The notes under the pieces were generated by a model. The model did not search any database. It was not told the DNA's origin and was given only the letters and a program-made list of their open reading frames with translations. The translations under genes and the position numbers were made by a program. Shown here piece after piece: positions 6,909 to 9,514 of a stretch of 9,514 nt of DNA. The DNA is taken from contig JAKSDN010001328.1 in the NCBI GenBank assembly GCA_022360075.1, positions 1-9,514 on the forward strand. The letters are read 5' to 3'. The stretch's first letter is position 1, and every line of letters starts with the position of its first letter. This DNA is from Kiloniellales bacterium. Lineage in GTDB: Bacteria; Pseudomonadota; Alphaproteobacteria; Kiloniellales; JAKSDN01.

Positions 6909-7159
6909 CAGAACAGGTCTTCGATGTCCTGCGTGGAGGACTTGGTCCGGGGCCGTATGACCAGCTCGAGATCGAGCGCGGCCATCACGTCGATCAGCGT
7001 GCGGAGCTGGGAGCCCGACTCACCGCTTTCAAGTTGCGAGATCGTCGCCTGCCGCAGGTTTGTCCGCGAGGCGAGGTCCTGCTGCGTGAGCCGAAGACCG
7101 CGCCGCCGCTTGCGAAGTGAACTTCCAATCTGCTTCGGGGTGCGGGCGATGTCGTTCAT
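6908..7159 (-). CDS. hipB: HipB-type antitoxin, XRE-family DNA-binding repressor
   Basis: A small Cro/C1-type helix-turn-helix protein of 83 residues from ATG 7159-7157. The HTH spans about residues 9-64, with IGSSLRKRRRGLRLTQQDLA, then NLRQATISQLESGESG (recognition helix) and LRTLIDVMAALDLELVIRPR. The last part forms the dimerising beta-strand typical of HipB. The C-terminal tail KSSTQDIEDLF resembles the flexible degradation-prone tail of the family. The start chosen has GGAG (minus strand of 7170-7173) 10 nt upstream. An alternative ATG at 7189 would begin inside operator O1 and leave a very short leader. The stop overlaps the hipA start. It is expected to neutralise HipA and repress the operon through the four upstream sites; that function is inferred from the family and the site arrangement. 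Confidence 0.92.
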   Translation of the reverse strand: MNDIARTPKQIGSSLRKRRRGLRLTQQDLASRTNLRQATISQLESGESGSQLRTLIDVMAALDLELVIRPRTKSSTQDIEDLF

Positions 7160-7187
7160 TATCGCGTTTCTCCGGCATTTCCGTTCC

Positions 7188-7203
7188 ATACGCTATAGCG
7201 TAT
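7188..7203. promoter_or_regulatory. Putative HipB operator O1
   Basis: ATACGCTATAGCGTAT is a perfect 16-bp palindrome and the first of four ATACG-N6-CG(C/T)AT sites. It lies between the predicted transcription start (about 7204) and the hipB start codon, where bound repressor would block elongation or initiation. The upstream alternative hipB ATG (7189-7187) overlaps its edge. Confidence 0.7.
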
Positions 7204-7210
7204 TTTCTAG

Positions 7211-7239
7211 AATATACGTTTTGACGCATAGAAAGTCAA
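7211..7239 (-). promoter_or_regulatory. Sigma70-type promoter of hipBA
   Basis: On the minus strand, -35 TTGACT (plus coordinates 7234-7239) and -10 TATATT (7211-7216) are separated by exactly 17 bp. Each matches the consensus at five of six positions. Expected transcription start is near 7204, giving a leader of about 45 nt to ATG 7159. Operator O2 lies in the spacer and reaches into the -10. Confidence 0.75.
7214..7229. promoter_or_regulatory. Putative HipB operator O2
   Basis: ATACGTTTTGACGCAT fits ATACG-N6-CG(C/T)AT and starts 26 bp after O1. It covers half of the -10 box and most of the promoter spacer, so occupancy would directly exclude RNA polymerase. Confidence 0.65.
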
Positions 7240-7240
7240 T

Positions 7241-7256
7241 ATACGGTAAACCGCAT
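7241..7256. promoter_or_regulatory. Putative HipB operator O3
   Basis: ATACGGTAAACCGCAT fits the same pattern, starts 27 bp after O2 and lies immediately upstream of the -35 box. It is an imperfect palindrome (CGGT and ACCG around a central AA) and matches O4 at 14 of 16 positions. Confidence 0.65.
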
Positions 7257-7267
7257 CAAGCTGTTGA

Positions 7268-7283
7268 ATACGGAAACCCGCAT
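7268..7283. promoter_or_regulatory. Putative HipB operator O4
   Basis: ATACGGAAACCCGCAT starts 27 bp after O3. It is almost exactly framed by a 7-bp inverted repeat, TTGAATA (7264-7270) and TATTCAA (7283-7289). No fifth site is found at the next 27-bp step in either direction. Confidence 0.6.
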
Positions 7284-7289
7284 ATTCAA

Positions 7290-7538
7290 GCCGAGCGTCT
7301 TCAACGCGCCGCAGAACAAAAGATGCTGAGAATCAGCCGCCTATATCGAGCTGAATCGACCCGAGCCTTTCCTTTGGTCGTCATTGCAAGCTGGCGTCAG
7401 CCAGCGTGGCAATCCAGAACCACTGCTCAGGCGCCAGCCCGCTGGATTGCCTCGCTAAGCGCGCAATGACCAACCTGTCGTTATGGAGCGCTTTCAACTC
7501 CGCTTGCTATCACGAGCAAATCTGGCGCTTTACCTGCA
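7290..7538. other. Intergenic region upstream of hipB and downstream of xdhC
   Basis: Apart from the palindromic repeat at 7380-7470, no gene is supported. Open frames across it have no recognisable protein or ribosome site. The stretch 7290-7379 and the stretch 7471-7538 show no clear terminator with a T-tract for the xdhC operon, which ends at 7539 on the minus strand. Confidence 0.5.
7380..7470. repeat. REP/MITE-like palindromic repeat element
   Basis: Outer arms GTCATTGC (7380-7387) and GCAATGAC (7463-7470) are exact reverse complements, as are inner arms GGCAATCCAG (7408-7417) and CTGGATTGCC (7442-7451). Together they form a large interrupted hairpin of 91 bp. An extra small hairpin CTGGC-GTCA-GCCAG sits at 7391-7404 inside the left side only. 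The GTCATTGC...GGCAATCCAG / CTGGATTGCC...GCAATGAC layout is a common dispersed palindromic element of alphaproteobacterial genomes, usually present in many intergenic copies. No transposase is attached; it would be mobilised in trans if at all. It could also act as a transcript-stabilising or terminating stem between hipBA and the downstream end of the xdhC operon. Confidence 0.75.
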
Positions 7539-8441
7539 TCAAGCGTCCGTGCCTTCTCCACAGCAGGCCTTCGCCAGGGGTGAGACCACCTCGGTCTCCA
7601 CGGTCCCCGCCTCGGTGACCTCGACCTGGGGCGCGTCCGGCACCCCAACACCCCCACGCCGCCGCTCCTGCACGATCTCGGCCAGGATCGAGAGCGCGAG
7701 TTCTTCGGGCGTCACCGCGCCGATGTCGAGTCCGGCGGGCGAATGCAGGCGCGCCAATTCGGTTTCGTGCAGCCCGCGCTCTCGCAACCGAACCTTCAAA
7801 GCCGCAGCCTTCCTGCGGCTGCCGACGAAGGCGACGTAGCTCGCCCCCGACTTCAGCGCCGCCTCGAGAGCTTCACGATCGCGCTTGCCCTGTGTGGCGA
7901 CGACCACAAAGTCTGCCGCCGACCCGAGCTGTCCGTCGAGGTCGAAGCCCTCGAACCGCGCATCGACGTCGGCGATCTCCGCCTGGTCCTCGGCCAAGGC
8001 GGCCAAGGCAATCCGGAAGCCGCTGCGCCGCCCCAAGTCGCAGAGCGCCCGCGCGCTCGCCGAGGCGCCCATGACCAGGAGCGTCGGGCGCGGCAGCATC
8101 GGCTCGACGAAGACCTCGACCGTGCCACCGCTCGGACAGGCGCTCTTCATCTCCTGCACGCCTGCGACGTCGCCCTGGCCGATCTCCGCGACCGGCCGCA
8201 CGCGGACCAGGCGGGCCTGGCCGTCGCCGAGCGCCTGGGCCGCGGCCTTGCGCACGGCACCGGCGGTGCAGCCGCCGCCGATCCAGCCCTGCATCGAGCC
8301 GTCGCGATGGATCAGCGCCTTGGCCCCGGCCGTGGCCGCGGTCGCATTCTGCGTGCGCACCACGGTCGCCAGCACGAAGGGCTCGCCGCTGCGCTTGAGC
8401 ACGGCCAGCCGGTCGATCAAGTCCTCGGTCGCGAGGGTCAT
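7539..8441 (-). CDS. XdhC/CoxF-family molybdenum hydroxylase maturation protein
   Basis: A 300-residue XdhC family member. These proteins bind the molybdenum cofactor, promote its sulfuration and insertion into xanthine dehydrogenase-type enzymes, and are called CoxF/CoxI in CO dehydrogenase clusters. The N-terminal XdhC_CoxI domain shows GEPFVLATVVRT (19-30) and IGGGC (54-58) with the conserved Cys58, then CPSGGTVEVFVEP (102-114). The C-terminal Rossmann-type domain starts LLVMGASASARALCDLG (121-137) and ends with GLDIGAVTPEELALSILAEI. The tail has a Cys pair (KACCGEG). The start ATG 8441 has AGGA at 8-nt spacing. It follows the coxE-like stop by 11 bp, so it is the second gene of that operon. 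The longer frame to 8597 reads into coxE and is rejected. CoxF fits best by context. Confidence 0.9.
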   Translation of the reverse strand: MTLATEDLIDRLAVLKRSGEPFVLATVVRTQNATAATAGAKALIHRDGSMQGWIGGGCTAGAVRKAAAQALGDGQARLVRVRPVAEIGQGDVAGVQEMKSACPSGGTVEVFVEPMLPRPTLLVMGASASARALCDLGRRSGFRIALAALAEDQAEIADVDARFEGFDLDGQLGSAADFVVVATQGKRDREALEAALKSGASYVAFVGSRRKAAALKVRLRERGLHETELARLHSPAGLDIGAVTPEELALSILAEIVQERRRGGVGVPDAPQVEVTEAGTVETEVVSPLAKACCGEGTDA

Positions 8442-8452
8442 GGCGGCGGTCC

Positions 8453-9514
8453 TCACAGCCGTGCCAGCGTCGGCTCGAGCGCCATCAGGCTCTCCAGGTT
8501 GTGCGCCGGGGCCAGCAGATCGACGTGCGGCAGCGCGGCCGCCATGCCGCCGGCGACGGGCTCGTAGCCCTGCCAGCCCATCATCGGGTTCAGCCACACG
8601 ATACGCCGCGCCCGCCGCTTCAGACGCGCCATCTCGCGCTCGAGCCGCTCGGGCGGGCAGGTGTCGTAGCCGTCGCTGACGATCATCACCAGGGTTCGGC
8701 TGTTGATCACGCGCGCGGCATGGTGCCGGTTGAAGTCTGCCAGGCAGTCGGCGATGCGCGTGCCACCGGACCAGCCCGAGGCGATCAGCGACATGCGCTC
8801 GATCGACCGCTCGACCCGGCGCTCCTTCAGGATCGGGCTGAGGTGGATCAGCCGGGTATGGAACACGAAGGCCTCGGCCTCGCGAAAGTTGTCGAGCACG
8901 CCGTGCAGGAAGCGCACGAAGAAGGCGCTGTAGTCCTGCATCGAGCCGCTCGCATCGAGCAGCACGACCAGCCGCAGCGGCCTGGTTCTGCGCTGCCGAA
9001 AGGCCAGGCGCATCGGCAGACCGCCGTAGGGAATGCTGCGATGGATCGTGCCGCGCAGGTCGACCCGCCGGCCGCGCCGCCTGATCCGCTCGCGCCGGGT
9101 CAGCCGCGAGCGCAGCCGCGCTGCCAGGCGCGCGGTGAGCGCGTTGACCTCGGCCCAGGCCTCGGGATCGCGGATATGGCGCAGGTCAGTCGCGGCGACG
9201 TTCTCCGCCGCCGAGGCGCTCGCCCGGCCGGCCTCGCCCTCGGCCAGGCCCGCGTCGTCGCCGGTTCCGTGCTGCGGTGTCAACGGCCCAGAGGCCCCCG
9301 GCGCCCGGGCCGCATCGATGCTCTTTCCACGGCCCCGGCTCCCGCTCAGCTTCACCGCGCCGAGCCGGCGATGGCCGAGCCAATAGGCATCGAACAGCTC
9401 GTCGAAGCGCCGCCAGTCGTCCTTCGAGGCGGCGGCCAGCGCGTTGAGGCCCCAGCGGAGCTCGGCGTCGCGCCCGAGGTCGACGCCCTTGACCAGGCGC
9501 TGCGCGTGGAGCCC
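8453..9514 (-). CDS. CoxE-type von Willebrand factor A domain protein, 5' end outside window
   Basis: The frame is open to the window edge; 353 residues are visible. It belongs to the VWA_CoxE family (COG3552). In Oligotropha, CoxE works with the MoxR-type AAA ATPase CoxD in maturing the [CuSMoO2] site of CO dehydrogenase. The visible N-terminal part (HAQRLVKGVDLGRDAELRWG, then DDWRRFDELFDAYWLGHRR) is the typical helical region. A low-complexity Gly/Ala/Glu linker follows at about 55-105. The VWA domain has a complete MIDAS: DASGS (187-191), the Thr in SGGTRIAD (252), and the Asp in VSDGYDT (281). WLNPMMGWQGYEP near the end is a family hallmark. A GTG at 9355-9353 is internal, since coding clearly continues upstream. 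The xdhC/coxF-like gene follows after 11 bp. A coxD gene is expected beyond 9514. Confidence 0.92.
   Translation of the reverse strand, partial: GLHAQRLVKGVDLGRDAELRWGLNALAAASKDDWRRFDELFDAYWLGHRRLGAVKLSGSRGRGKSIDAARAPGASGPLTPQHGTGDDAGLAEGEAGRASASAAENVAATDLRHIRDPEAWAEVNALTARLAARLRSRLTRRERIRRRGRRVDLRGTIHRSIPYGGLPMRLAFRQRRTRPLRLVVLLDASGSMQDYSAFFVRFLHGVLDNFREAEAFVFHTRLIHLSPILKERRVERSIERMSLIASGWSGGTRIADCLADFNRHHAARVINSRTLVMIVSDGYDTCPPERLEREMARLKRRARRIVWLNPMMGWQGYEPVAGGMAAALPHVDLLAPAHNLESLMALEPTLARL

Noticed and set aside
7201..7216. Extra palindrome with a TTCTAGAA core between O1 and O2
   Set aside because: Its outer part is made of the right half of O1 and the left half of O2, so it is largely a by-product of the operator array rather than a separate site.
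8442..8597. Extension of the XdhC-like frame by 52 residues upstream
   Set aside because: The extension is Arg/Ala-rich shadow sequence of coxE; the ATG at 8441 has a ribosome site and gives the family N-terminus.

Overview
The window looks like chromosomal DNA of a high-GC alphaproteobacterium, probably Rhodospirillales-like. The clues are a Usg-family gene (a family typical of Alphaproteobacteria), strong G/C preference at third codon positions, a YgfZ/COG0354 protein and a CoxE/XdhC pair. This placement is an inference from gene content; no rRNA or other phylogenetic marker is present.

Left part (1-3957), mostly housekeeping. The 3' end of an NAD-dependent epimerase/SDR gene (+) runs into a folate-binding Fe-S maintenance protein of the YgfZ/GcvT type (-). 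Divergent from the latter, a family 9 glycosyltransferase (ADP-heptose:LPS heptosyltransferase type) is followed 24 bp later by an alpha/beta-hydrolase, probably as one transcript. The hydrolase stop codon directly abuts the stop codon of a fragmented small gene on the other strand (3386-3661). That fragment sits downstream of usg (3694-3957, -).

Middle part (3958-7538), accessory. A Fic-domain protein (AMP transferase type, with an N-terminal self-inhibitory motif and a C-terminal winged helix, +) converges with a hipB-hipA toxin-antitoxin operon (-), with 18 bp between them. The upstream regions of both are more AT-rich than their surroundings and carry unusual repeated sites. Before fic there is a diverged 84-bp direct repeat, offset by 112 bp, containing six CGGCCA motifs. 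Before hipB there are four evenly spaced ATACG-N6-CG(C/T)AT operators built around a good sigma70-type promoter. Next to these lies a 91-bp REP/MITE-like palindromic element (7380-7470). The block reads as a small stress/persistence island inserted between conserved genes.

Right part (7539-9514). On the minus strand, a CoxE-type VWA protein (5' end outside the window) is followed 11 bp later by an XdhC/CoxF-type protein. These are accessory genes for assembly of molybdenum hydroxylases such as CO dehydrogenase or xanthine dehydrogenase. The enzyme subunits and the usual MoxR/CoxD ATPase are not in the window; they may lie beyond position 9514.

No rRNA, tRNA, CRISPR array or complete insertion sequence was seen. 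The most notable signals are the four-operator hipBA control region, the repeated region upstream of fic, and the frameshifted small gene after usg.
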